Assembly: GCA_025351875.1 (NCBI GenBank)
Contig: JANXVA010000407.1
Span: 1 to 44,667 of the forward strand
Source of the DNA: Myxococcales bacterium
GTDB taxonomy: Bacteria > Myxococcota_A > Polyangia > Polyangiales > Polyangiaceae
Direction of reading: 5' to 3'
Length of the DNA stretch: 44,667 nucleotides
Below are positions 13,764 through 23,026 of the stretch, piece by piece (within the stretch, counting starts at the first letter, position 1; each line of letters opens with the position of its first letter). The position numbers were made by a program, and so were the translations under genes. A model generated the notes under the pieces. It searched no databases, was not told where the DNA came from, and saw nothing but the letters and a program-made list of their open reading frames with translations.

Positions 13764-14993
13764 CTACTCCTGCCTCAGCGCTTCGATCGGATCGAGCTTG
13801 GCCGCGCGCCGCGCCGGGAGATACCCGAACACCACGCCGATGATCGCGCTCGTCGCGACCGCGACGACGACCGACTCGACGCTCGGCACCGCGTTCCATC
13901 CTAGCGCGCGACCGAGACCGATGGTGGCCCCGGCCCCGACCACGATGCCGAGCACCCCCCCGGCCATGCTCAGTACGATCGCCTCGATCAGGAACTGGAT
14001 CAGGATATCGCGCTCGCGCGCGCCGATGGAGAGGCGGATACCGATCTCCCGTGTCCGCTCCGCGACGCTGACGAGCATGATGTTCATCACGCCGATGCCG
14101 CCGACCACGAGGCTCACAGCGGCCACGGAGAGAAGGAGCGCCGAGAGCACGTCAGCGATCGCCTGTTGCGCCTGGCGAAACTCGGCCTGGGTGTTGACGA
14201 CGAAGTCGGCGTCCTTCCCGTCCGCGATTCGATGGCGCTGCCTCATGATCGACGTGATCTGTTCCTGCGCGCGGGCGGTCGTCTGATCCGACGTGGAGCT
14301 CGCCATGAACATGTCGACCCGCCCCGGAGCGGTGTGCATGACACGCGCACGAAAGCTGCCAATCGGCATGAGAATGCGATCGTCCTGGTCCTCACCGAAG
14401 GGCGAATTCCCCTTCGGCTCGAGCAAGCCGATGATGCGATACGGCGAGCGACCGATCCGGATCGTGCGCCCAATCGGATCGTCGGTCCCGAAGAGCTTGT
14501 CGGAGACGGTCGTGCCGATCACGCACACCTTCGTCTTCAACGTCTCGTCGCTCTCGGTCCAGAGATCGCCCTTCGAGATGCGAAAGCGGCGGATCGGAAA
14601 GTACGAGATCGTCGTGCCAGCGATCATCGTGGCAGCGTTCTTGTCGCCGTAGACCACCTGCGCGGCCGTGGAGAGGAACGGAGCGACGCGCTCGACGCTC
14701 ACGGCATCGCGCGCCACCGCCCGCGCGTCGTTCTCGGTGAGACGACCGGTGACCTTCCCGCGTGCGCCCGAGGACTGGACGTTCTCCGGGTTGATGAAGA
14801 GGAGGTTGGAGCCGAAGCTATCGATCTGGCTGCCCACGCTCTCCGACGCGCCACCGGCGAGCGCCGTCACGATCACCACCGCCGTGACGCCGATCAAGAT
14901 TCCGAGGACCGTGAGCGCCGCGCGCAGCTTGTTGCGCACGATCGCGGAGAGCGCGAGACGGATCGCACCGAGGACCAGCGCGAGCCCACTCAC
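13764..14993 (-). CDS. ABC transporter permease, MacB-like (first copy)
   Basis: This 409-residue paralogue of the next gene has the same MacB_PCD plus FtsX arrangement ([20 protein letters not shown] near residue 30; [29 protein letters not shown] near 315). It starts at GTG 14993, which overlaps the stop of the preceding ATPase reading frame as GTGA. Translation therefore depends on ribosomes reaching the end of the ATPase frame, which matters because that ATPase gene carries a frameshift. The two permeases differ enough that the duplication is old. Confidence 0.92.
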   Translation of the reverse strand: MSGLALVLGAIRLALSAIVRNKLRAALTVLGILIGVTAVVIVTALAGGASESVGSQIDSFGSNLLFINPENVQSSGARGKVTGRLTENDARAVARDAVSVERVAPFLSTAAQVVYGDKNAATMIAGTTISYFPIRRFRISKGDLWTESDETLKTKVCVIGTTVSDKLFGTDDPIGRTIRIGRSPYRIIGLLEPKGNSPFGEDQDDRILMPIGSFRARVMHTAPGRVDMFMASSTSDQTTARAQEQITSIMRQRHRIADGKDADFVVNTQAEFRQAQQAIADVLSALLLSVAAVSLVVGGIGVMNIMLVSVAERTREIGIRLSIGARERDILIQFLIEAIVLSMAGGVLGIVVGAGATIGLGRALGWNAVPSVESVVVAVATSAIIGVVFGYLPARRAAKLDPIEALRQE

Positions 14994-16257
14994 GTGTGCC
15001 CGCCCGCGCCGGCTCCTTCTTTTGGTTTCGACAGCGGCGAGACGAGCGGAGAGACGGCCGAGAGGACGAGGTAGCGCGCGAGCGCGACCGTCGCGAGGCC
15101 GAGCAGCGTGACGCCGAGCGCCGCGACCGCACCGCCCGACGAGAGCCCGTCAAGACGATCGAGGAGCTCCTTACTATTCGGCATCCATCCGAGCGCGAAC
15201 GCCGGCGCGATCACGCACGCGACGACGAGCGTGTAGGTGATCGCGATGCGGACGCGCTGGTCGCTCGTGAGCGGACGGCCGAGTCGCTTGCCGCCGAACC
15301 AGCTGGCGACGAGCGCCTCGAGGACGAAGCCGAACGCCAGCGGGATCACCGTCGAAGACGTATCGAGCACGAGCTTCGTGTAGAGCCCGCCGAGCACGAT
15401 GCCCACGATGCCCGCCGCGACCATCGCAACATAGAGGAGCGTGGGGACGGGGCCCCCGAGGCGGCGACGCGCGGCGAGAGCGGGATCGGCGTCTTCGTCC
15501 TTGGAGGAGGCGCCGCTGTGATCCTCGACCGGAAGCGCCGCCAGCTCGGCGGCGGCGTCGAGCGGCTTCTCGTGCGTGATGTCGGTCACGATCCGGCCGT
15601 CGCGGAAGGTCACCACGCGCGAGGCACAAGCCGCGATGTCGTGCTCGTGCGTGACGAGCACGATCGTGATGCCGCGGTCCTGGTTGAGGCGCTGGAGGAG
15701 CGCGAGCACCTCGAGGCTCGTCCGCGTGTCCAGGTTCCCGGTGGGCTCGTCGGCGAGGAGCATCGGCGGGCGCGTCACGAGGGCGCGCGCGATCGCGACG
15801 CGAGCTGCTGACCGCCAGACAGCTGGTTTGGTGTATGATGCACACGATCGCCGAGACCGACGGTGTCGAGCGCCTCGTTCGCCCACTTACGCCGCTCGCG
15901 TGCGCTGACGCCGCGATACACGAGCGGGAGCTCGACGTTCTCGAGCGCCGTCGTGCGCGGGAGCAGGTTGAAGCCCTGGAAGATGAACCCGATGAGGCGA
16001 TTGCGCAGGATCGCGCGCGCATCGCTGCCGCGCGTGCCCACGTCGAACCCGCCCAGCTCGTAGACGCCCCGGGTAGGCCGGTCGAGGCACCCGAGGATGT
16101 TCATGAGCGTGCTCTTACCGGAGCCGCTCGTTCCGACGATCGCGACGAACTCGCCCTGCTTGATCTCGAGGTCGACCTCGCGCAGCGCGCGCACCGTCCC
16201 CGCCCCGGAGTCGTAGTCCTTCTCGACGCGGCGAAGAGTGATGAACGCAGACTCCAT
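14990..16257 (-). pseudogene. MacB/LolD-type ABC ATPase with C-terminal membrane domain, interrupted by a one-base frameshift
   Basis: The frame from ATG 16257 encodes Walker A (GTSGSGKST, residues 42-50), the Q-loop ([10 protein letters not shown]) and the signature LSGGQQ, then runs out of frame and stops at 15775. The correct continuation ([26 protein letters not shown] with Walker B, then the H-loop THEHD) is in another frame, ending at 14990. The total length, 1268 bases, is one short of a multiple of three. Between the codons for GGQQ and VAIAR there are five bases (CTCGC) instead of six, at about 15799-15805. After the ATPase the protein has an unusual domain with about four hydrophobic segments ([19 protein letters not shown] to [14 protein letters not shown]). 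It may be a sequencing error, a real pseudogene or a recoded gene; the intact downstream domain favours one of the non-decay explanations. Confidence 0.8.
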
Positions 16258-16263
16258 GGGCGC

Positions 16264-17532
16264 TCAGAACATCTTTCCCTTCTTCTTCTTGTCGGCGTCG
16301 TCGATCTCGTCGGTGACGATCTTCGTACCCGCGGGAAGCCCGCCCTGGATCTCGGTGGTGAGGCCGTCGGTCACGCCGACCTGAACGATGCGCGGCTCGG
16401 ACTTCTCGTCGCCGAGCTTCTCGTTCGTTACGACGTAAACGCGCCCGTTGCCCTTCGCCAGCGGCGGCTCCGGCGGCTGCGCAATGGGCTTGCCGTTCGG
16501 CCCCATGGGCGGCGTGGGCTTGTAGCGGAGCGCCGCGTTCGGCACCCGGAGCGCGCCCTTCACCTCGCGGGTCTTGATGGTGACCGTCGCGGTCATGCCG
16601 GGTCGCAGCTTCTCCTCGGGGTTCTCGACCTCGACGACCGCGGAGTACGTGACGACACCCTGCACGTTGTTCGGGCTGTAGCGAACCTGCTCGACCTTGC
16701 CGTGGAACGACTCGCCCGGGAACGCGTCGACGACCGCGTCCGCCTCCATGCCTCCCTTCAGCTTACCGACGTCGGCCTCGTCGACGTCCGCCATCACGCG
16801 CATCTTCCGGAGGTCCTGAGCGATGACGAAGAGAACCGGCGCCTGGAAGCTCGCAACGACGGTGGCGCCGGGGTCGATCGTGCGCGACACGACGACGCCG
16901 TCGACCGGCGAGTAGATCTTGGTCCAGGTGACGTTGGTCTGCGACTGCGCGAGCTGCGCCTGGATGGCGCCGATCTGCGCCTCGGCGGAGGAGACCTGCG
17001 CCTTCGCTACCTCGAACTGACCCTGCACCGTGTCGAGCTCGCCCTTGCTCGCGAGATTCTGCTGGAAGAGGCGCTGCGTGCGCTCGAAGGCGACCTTCGC
17101 CGCAGCGGCGTTCGCCTTCGAGCTCTCGAGGTTCGCCTTCTGCGCGGCGACCTGCGCGGACGCCTGCGTCACCTGCGAGCCGTACTGAATGGGATCGATC
17201 TCGCAGAGGAGGTCGCCCTTCTTCACGACGGAGTTGAAGTCGACGAACACCTTGGCGACACGGCCGTTCACCTGCGAGCCGACGTTGACCTGGAGGACAG
17301 GCTGCACCGCGCCGGTCGCCTGGACCTTCTCCGCGACGTCACCCGTGCTCGGCGTGGTCGTGACATACCGTGCAGGAGGAGGAGGACGGTTCTTCGCCCG
17401 GAAGACGAGGCCGCCTCCGATGAGGAGGGCCACGACGCCGAGCGCCGTGAGCCGGCGAAGCCATCGACGGCCTCCTTCTTCGGCCGCGAGGGCGCGCCGG
17501 ACGTCGTCGTTGATGGCTGCCCGTTCGCTCAT
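16264..17532 (-). CDS. Periplasmic adaptor protein, MacA/HlyD family
   Basis: The 422-residue membrane-fusion protein starts at ATG 17532. It has a cytoplasmic leader, one TM anchor (about 26-46), and a lipoyl-like half-motif (VQATGAVQPVLQVNVGSQVNGRV). A long Ala/Gln-rich alpha-hairpin (about 110-200: QVAAQKANLESSKANAAAAK) follows, then the second lipoyl half (YSPVDGVVVSRTIDPGATV), the beta-barrel and the membrane-proximal domain. It ends with a basic tail (DDADKKKKGKMF). It heads the operon, six bases before the ATPase start. It should link the ABC permease to an outer-membrane channel; no TolC homologue is in this window. A frame extension upstream to 17595 overlaps the predicted promoter and operator and is rejected. 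Confidence 0.93.
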   Translation of the reverse strand: MSERAAINDDVRRALAAEEGGRRWLRRLTALGVVALLIGGGLVFRAKNRPPPPARYVTTTPSTGDVAEKVQATGAVQPVLQVNVGSQVNGRVAKVFVDFNSVVKKGDLLCEIDPIQYGSQVTQASAQVAAQKANLESSKANAAAAKVAFERTQRLFQQNLASKGELDTVQGQFEVAKAQVSSAEAQIGAIQAQLAQSQTNVTWTKIYSPVDGVVVSRTIDPGATVVASFQAPVLFVIAQDLRKMRVMADVDEADVGKLKGGMEADAVVDAFPGESFHGKVEQVRYSPNNVQGVVTYSAVVEVENPEEKLRPGMTATVTIKTREVKGALRVPNAALRYKPTPPMGPNGKPIAQPPEPPLAKGNGRVYVVTNEKLGDEKSEPRIVQVGVTDGLTTEIQGGLPAGTKIVTDEIDDADKKKKGKMF

Positions 17533-17559
17533 GTGACCAAGTGCTCCAAAGCCGCGAGG

Positions 17560-17587
17560 AGCATAGATATTCCTCGGGAAGGGGCAA
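17560..17587 (-). promoter_or_regulatory. Predicted promoter of the MacA-MacB-like operon
   Basis: On the minus strand TTGCCC (17587-17582) and TATGCT (17565-17560) are separated by 16 bases, each with four of six matches to the consensus. The pair lies 28 bases upstream of the adaptor ATG. The upstream edge overlaps the palindrome at 17586-17603. Confidence 0.5.
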
Positions 17588-17603
17588 ACGCCCATGGGCG
17601 TTT
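17586..17603. promoter_or_regulatory. 18-bp perfect palindrome, putative operator
   Basis: AAACGCCCATGGGCGTTT reads the same on both strands. After one mismatched pair the symmetry continues as GGGG/CCCT, giving a dyad from 17581 to 17608. It overlaps the predicted -35 of the adaptor promoter, a typical repressor position. No TetR, MarR or MerR gene is nearby. Confidence 0.6.
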
Positions 17604-17676
17604 TCCCTCAGGTTTCGATGCCGCGCGCCATCTAGAGGAGCCGAGGCGGTTCCAACCCAAGGACGCACAACGTCTT

Positions 17677-17705
17677 TTGTCCTAGTGACGTGGACACGGT
17701 ATCGT
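17677..17705 (+). promoter_or_regulatory. Predicted promoter of the ECF sigma-factor gene
   Basis: TTGTCC (17677-17682), a 17-base spacer and TATCGT (17700-17705) give four of six matches in each box. Transcription would start near 17712, leaving a leader of about 137 bases before the ATG at 17849. I found no clear ECF-type GGAAC box that would indicate autoregulation. Confidence 0.4.
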
Positions 17706-17848
17706 CGCTAGCCCTCATCGGGACCGCAGGTGCGGAAACGGAGTCCGAGGCCTTGTTCGGAGGCCCGCGGATCTCCCATGAAATCCACGATCCGCCGGCG
17801 TCGCATACACGCCCGGTGGGGAGCCTGAAGCGGACCCGCACGCCGACG

Positions 17849-18439
17849 ATGCCGAAAACGACCGACCGCGACCTCGTCGATCGTGCCCGCAATGGGGAAA
17901 AGGCCGCTTTTGGTGAGCTCGTGCGCCGCCATCAGCAGCGGATCCACCGTCTGGCCGTCCACATGCTGCGCGACCGTGCCGAAGCCGAGGACGTCACCCA
18001 GGAGACGTTCATCCGGGCATTCCAGGCTCTTTCGCGCTTCGACGGGCGGAGCGAGGCATACACGTGGTTCTACCGGATCACGATCAACCTCTCCTTGAAC
18101 CGCATCCGGTCGCGGAAGACCTCTCGCGCGACTCACGACACCGAGGATCCTCGCCTCGACGGGCTCCTGACCGACAAGAAGCCCGAGACTTCCGACCCCG
18201 CCGGCTCGGCTCAACGACGCGAGCTCTATCTCGTGCTGTGTCAGGGCATCGACCAGCTCAGCGAGACGCTCCGGACGACCCTCATCCTCGTCTGTATCGA
18301 CGGCCGTTCCCACGAGGACGTCTCGTCGATCCTGGGTGCACCGGAAGGCACGATCGCATGGCGCATCCACGAAGCGCGGCGCAAGCTGAAGGAGTTTCTG
18401 AATGCTCGGGGCTTCGACCCCGAGGGAGATGGGACGTGA
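17849..18439 (+). CDS. ECF-type RNA polymerase sigma factor
   Basis: This is a 196-residue group-4 sigma factor. Region 2 (about 15-90) shows FGELVRRHQQRIHRLAVHML, the DRAEAEDVTQETFIRAF core-binding and -10 recognition helices, and TWFYRITINLSLNRIRSRK. Region 4 (about 130-185) has LSETLRTTLILVCIDGRSHEDV and the recognition helix GAPEGTIAWRIHEARRKL. The ATG at 17849 gives the standard ECF length. Frames open further upstream to GTG 17690, but the predicted promoter at 17677-17705 would exclude that start. Its TGA overlaps the GTG of the next gene, a GTGA coupling typical of sigma/anti-sigma pairs. The inducing signal is unknown. Confidence 0.93.
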   Translation: MPKTTDRDLVDRARNGEKAAFGELVRRHQQRIHRLAVHMLRDRAEAEDVTQETFIRAFQALSRFDGRSEAYTWFYRITINLSLNRIRSRKTSRATHDTEDPRLDGLLTDKKPETSDPAGSAQRRELYLVLCQGIDQLSETLRTTLILVCIDGRSHEDVSSILGAPEGTIAWRIHEARRKLKEFLNARGFDPEGDGT

Positions 18440-19923
18440 GTGAGACACCGAAGAAGCTGAGCCTCGATGCCGCGCTGCGAGAGTGGCCCGAGCACGGGAA
18501 AGCCGCGTCCGAGTGGGAGGAAATGGCCCACCGGATCGACGAGCGCGTGGGGGCCGCGGACCCTGGTGCGAGCGTTGCTTTCGTCTCTGACGAAAATTTA
18601 TTCGCAGACCCCCTTGGACAAATCGAAGAGGACGGTCATAACCACGCCTCGCCACCGACCCGCGGTATTGCCGGGGAAACACGCGTCTCAAAGGATTCAA
18701 CGATGACGATGCCTGCCGACCGAGAGCGCGATCGCCGCAGCCTCCAGGACCTCGCGAAGATGGGAAGCATGGGCGGCCTCACGCCCCCTCCCGCCTCCGT
18801 GCGTTCGCCGAACTCATCCGCTCCGAGCGGCGTGCACCGCGCCGGCGAGGCCAAGGGTGACGACTCGGGTCTCATCGATTTCGCAGCCGTCTCGCAGCCC
18901 GCCCCGCCGGTGGCGCCTGCCCCCACGGCGCTCGCCAAGGCGGGCATCTTCGATGACGAGCCGGCGTCCGTCAGACCGGGTCCCGTCTCGTCCGCACCCA
19001 TCTCGCAGCAACTGCAGCAGCCCGCGCCGTCGATGCCTCCGTTTGCGCCCGCGCCGGCCAGCATGCCGCCCGCGTCGCTGCACGGTGCGGTCGCGCAGGC
19101 GCCTGGCTCGTTCGTTCCGGCCAGCACGGCGGCGGCGTCTTCGTCGCAGCAGGCGCTCGGCGCGATGGCCGCTCCCCAGAGGAAGGGGAACGGCAAGGTC
19201 ATCGCTCTCGTGCTTGGTGGCCTCGTGGCCGTCAGCTCGATGGCCGCCGGCGGCTTCGTCTTCATGAAGCACCGCGCCGCGACCGACGCGTCGAAAATGG
19301 CGATGAACACCGCGCCCACGGTCGCACCGGTGGTTGCGGCGGCTCCGCCGGAAGTGAAGCCCGCGGATCCGACGCCGGCGCCCGAGGCCACGGTCGATCC
19401 GAACGCGCTCCCCGCCGTCGTGGCGGTCGCGAAGCCTGTCGCCAAGGGCGGCGCGCCGGCTCCGGTCGCTGTTGCCGCGGCCGCCAAGCCGACGAAGGAG
19501 GAGAGCGCCAAGCTCTCCGCGAAGGATCTCCCGACGACCCCCACCGGTCCGGGCGGCGATCTCGGAAGCGCCATGGGCAAGGCCGTCGGTGCAGACGGCA
19601 AGGCCGTCGACGCCACCCCGGCGGCGGGCAGCACGGGACCGCAGTTCGCGGCCGGCACCGTCCCGCAGAAGCCCTCGCAGGGCGCCGTCACGGGCGCCAT
19701 CGGCGCGGTCCTCCCAGGCGCGCGTGCGTGCCTCGGGCCGGACGATCCCGTCTCTCGTGCGACGATCACCTTCGCGTCGGCCGGCAACGTCCAGAGTGTC
19801 AATGTCACCGGCGGCGCGGCGGGCAAGCCTGCGGAAGGGTGCATCAAGGCTGCGCTGAGCAAGGCGAAGGTCACGCCGTTCGCCGAGGCGACGTACATGG
19901 CGCCGATCACGATCCGTCACTGA
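18436..19923 (+). CDS. Single-pass membrane protein with AgmX-like C-terminus; candidate anti-sigma factor
   Basis: The 495-residue product starts at GTG 18436, overlapping the sigma-factor stop. An acidic, probably cytoplasmic N-terminal region (1-250, Pro/Ala/Ser-rich after about 100) holds WPEHGKAASEWEEMAHRIDERV, which looks like the helical start of anti-sigma domains. One TM helix spans about 255-277 (KVIALVLGGLVAVSSMAAGG). After a Pro/Ala/Lys-rich linker, the C-terminal domain (about 408-495) has PGARACLGPDDPVSRATITF and EGCIKAALSKAKVTPF, like the AgmX/PglI C-terminal domain of myxobacterial gliding-related proteins, with two Cys that may form a disulfide. An anti-sigma role is inferred from the coupling and topology; no HXXXCXXC zinc motif is present. 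The intrinsic terminator at 19960-19999 ends the unit. Confidence 0.82.
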   Translation: MSETPKKLSLDAALREWPEHGKAASEWEEMAHRIDERVGAADPGASVAFVSDENLFADPLGQIEEDGHNHASPPTRGIAGETRVSKDSTMTMPADRERDRRSLQDLAKMGSMGGLTPPPASVRSPNSSAPSGVHRAGEAKGDDSGLIDFAAVSQPAPPVAPAPTALAKAGIFDDEPASVRPGPVSSAPISQQLQQPAPSMPPFAPAPASMPPASLHGAVAQAPGSFVPASTAAASSSQQALGAMAAPQRKGNGKVIALVLGGLVAVSSMAAGGFVFMKHRAATDASKMAMNTAPTVAPVVAAAPPEVKPADPTPAPEATVDPNALPAVVAVAKPVAKGGAPAPVAVAAAAKPTKEESAKLSAKDLPTTPTGPGGDLGSAMGKAVGADGKAVDATPAAGSTGPQFAAGTVPQKPSQGAVTGAIGAVLPGARACLGPDDPVSRATITFASAGNVQSVNVTGGAAGKPAEGCIKAALSKAKVTPFAEATYMAPITIRH

Positions 19924-19959
19924 GCAGGAGCCAGCGCCCCCGAGGGGCACGGCTCGAAG

Positions 19960-19999
19960 CGTCTCCCGCGGCTAAGTCGCGGGGGACGTTTTCGTTTTT
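19960..19999 (+). terminator. Intrinsic terminator after the sigma/AgmX-like unit
   Basis: CGTCTCCCGCG (19960-19970) pairs over eleven positions, with one G-U wobble, with CGCGGGGGACG (19978-19988) across a 7-base loop. It is followed by TTTTCGTTTTT. This is the clearest rho-independent terminator in the window. Confidence 0.9.
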
Positions 20000-20033
20000 G
20001 CGCCTTCAGGGGTGGGCCGAGGAAGCGCGAGCC

Positions 20034-20062
20034 TTGACACCCCCGCGTTCTTTGGCCATGGT
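20034..20062 (+). promoter_or_regulatory. Promoter of the 53-aa basic protein gene
   Basis: A perfect TTGACA (20034-20039) is followed after 17 bases by CATGGT (20057-20062), which keeps the key second A and last T of the -10 box. A GAGGAA ribosome-binding site lies at 20075-20080, five bases upstream of the ATG at 20085. Confidence 0.6.
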
Positions 20063-20084
20063 GCGCCGCTCTTCGAGGAAAATC

Positions 20085-20246
20085 ATGGTCTCGTCTACTC
20101 AGCAGTTCAATCGGATTCGCAAGCGCAAGCAGACCACGGCCGGGAAGCGCAACAAGCGCGACCTTCGCCGCAACGGCACCCCCGTGTTTCCCATCCACCA
20201 GGATGGCTACAACGCGAAGGCCGCGGACGCGAAGAAGACCGTCTGA
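20085..20246 (+). CDS. Small basic protein of unknown function (53 aa)
   Basis: The 53-residue product begins MVSSTQQFNRIRKRKQTTAG and continues with KRNKRDLRRNGTPVFPIH, ending KAADAKKTV. It is strongly basic in its first 30 residues, like ribosome-associated or nucleic-acid-binding small proteins, and has no signal peptide or Cys. The start is fixed by a GAGGAA site five bases upstream and by the TTGACA promoter, which would place the 5' end near 20069. The upstream extension of the frame lies inside the promoter and terminator. The strong transcription and translation signals suggest a real and well-expressed protein. I do not recognise a characterised family. Confidence 0.75.
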   Translation: MVSSTQQFNRIRKRKQTTAGKRNKRDLRRNGTPVFPIHQDGYNAKAADAKKTV

Positions 20247-20256
20247 GCGCGGCGCG

Positions 20257-20826
20257 GTGAGCGGGCTCGCGAAGCCCCTGACCCCGGCACGCTCGGAATG
20301 TGCGCGGCGCACAGCGCGGCTGTTCGCAGGTGCCGTCGCGTGCGTGCTCTCCTGCGCGCCACATCCTGCGCCGTCGCGGCCCCCGCTGCGTGAGGTCTGC
20401 GCGGACATGCCCGCGTGTCCGTCGTGGGTCGACGCCTTCATGGCGAACCGCGCGACGCTGCACGTGTACGTGTTCGACGGCGTGTCGGGAACGCCCGCGT
20501 GCACACGCAGCAAGAGCGTTCACGTGACCGTCTATGTCGACGAACAGCCGGTCGGCGTCACGGACGTCCCGTGCCTGGACGCGGCACGGACGCCGGCGCC
20601 CTTCTATCCGGTGGACGGCGGAGCGGTCGTCCCTGGGATGCACGAGCTGCGTGTCGACGCGCAGACCGCCCAGGGCGTCGTGCACGGCTCGACCCTCGTG
20701 AGCCTGCCCGCGTTCGATATCCCGCCGGACGGGCAGCCGGTCGTCGGCGCGGAGATCCCGGTGGGCCTCGGACCGGACGACCTCGCGATCGGGCCGCCGC
20801 AGGTTTACCCGCCGAAGGCGCAGTAG
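20257..20826 (+). CDS. Hypothetical lipoprotein (189 aa)
   Basis: Translation from GTG 20257, ten bases after the small-protein stop codon, gives a signal peptide with two Arg-rich patches (ARSECARRTARLF) and a lipobox-like VLSC (Cys33). The mature part has a Cys-containing N-terminal segment (CADMPACPSW) and one beta-rich domain (about 65-165), including VHVTVYVDEQPVGVTDVPC and PGMHELRVDAQTA, similar to PEGA-like or Ig-like periplasmic domains. No family is recognised. It may be co-transcribed with the 53-aa gene. It converges on cstA with three bases between stop codons. Confidence 0.7.
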   Translation: MSGLAKPLTPARSECARRTARLFAGAVACVLSCAPHPAPSRPPLREVCADMPACPSWVDAFMANRATLHVYVFDGVSGTPACTRSKSVHVTVYVDEQPVGVTDVPCLDAARTPAPFYPVDGGAVVPGMHELRVDAQTAQGVVHGSTLVSLPAFDIPPDGQPVVGAEIPVGLGPDDLAIGPPQVYPPKAQ

Positions 20827-20829
20827 TGC

Positions 20830-22902
<2,073 letters not shown>

Positions 22903-23026
22903 GGTGCACTTCTAGCGCAACTACTGTGGCCTTTGCGCATACATCCCGCGCATCTGCCCTTGCAGTCGCCCTTCTGTCGGCCTGGGTTGCCGAAGGCATG
23001 ACGTGGCGACGCGTCGTTCTCGTATA

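Larger units (their letters stand above)
17533..17848. other. Divergent intergenic region between adaptor and sigma-factor genes
   Basis: This 316-base gap is the longest gene-free stretch. It contains predicted promoters on both strands, an 18-bp palindrome, and a possible 16-codon Arg-rich leader ORF (17778-17828, ATG to TGA) within the predicted sigma-factor leader. I see nothing else in it. Confidence 0.7.

Noticed and set aside
17586-17603. Palindrome as an intrinsic terminator
   Set aside because: It has no loop and no proper T-run, and lies upstream of both divergent genes, so an operator is more likely.
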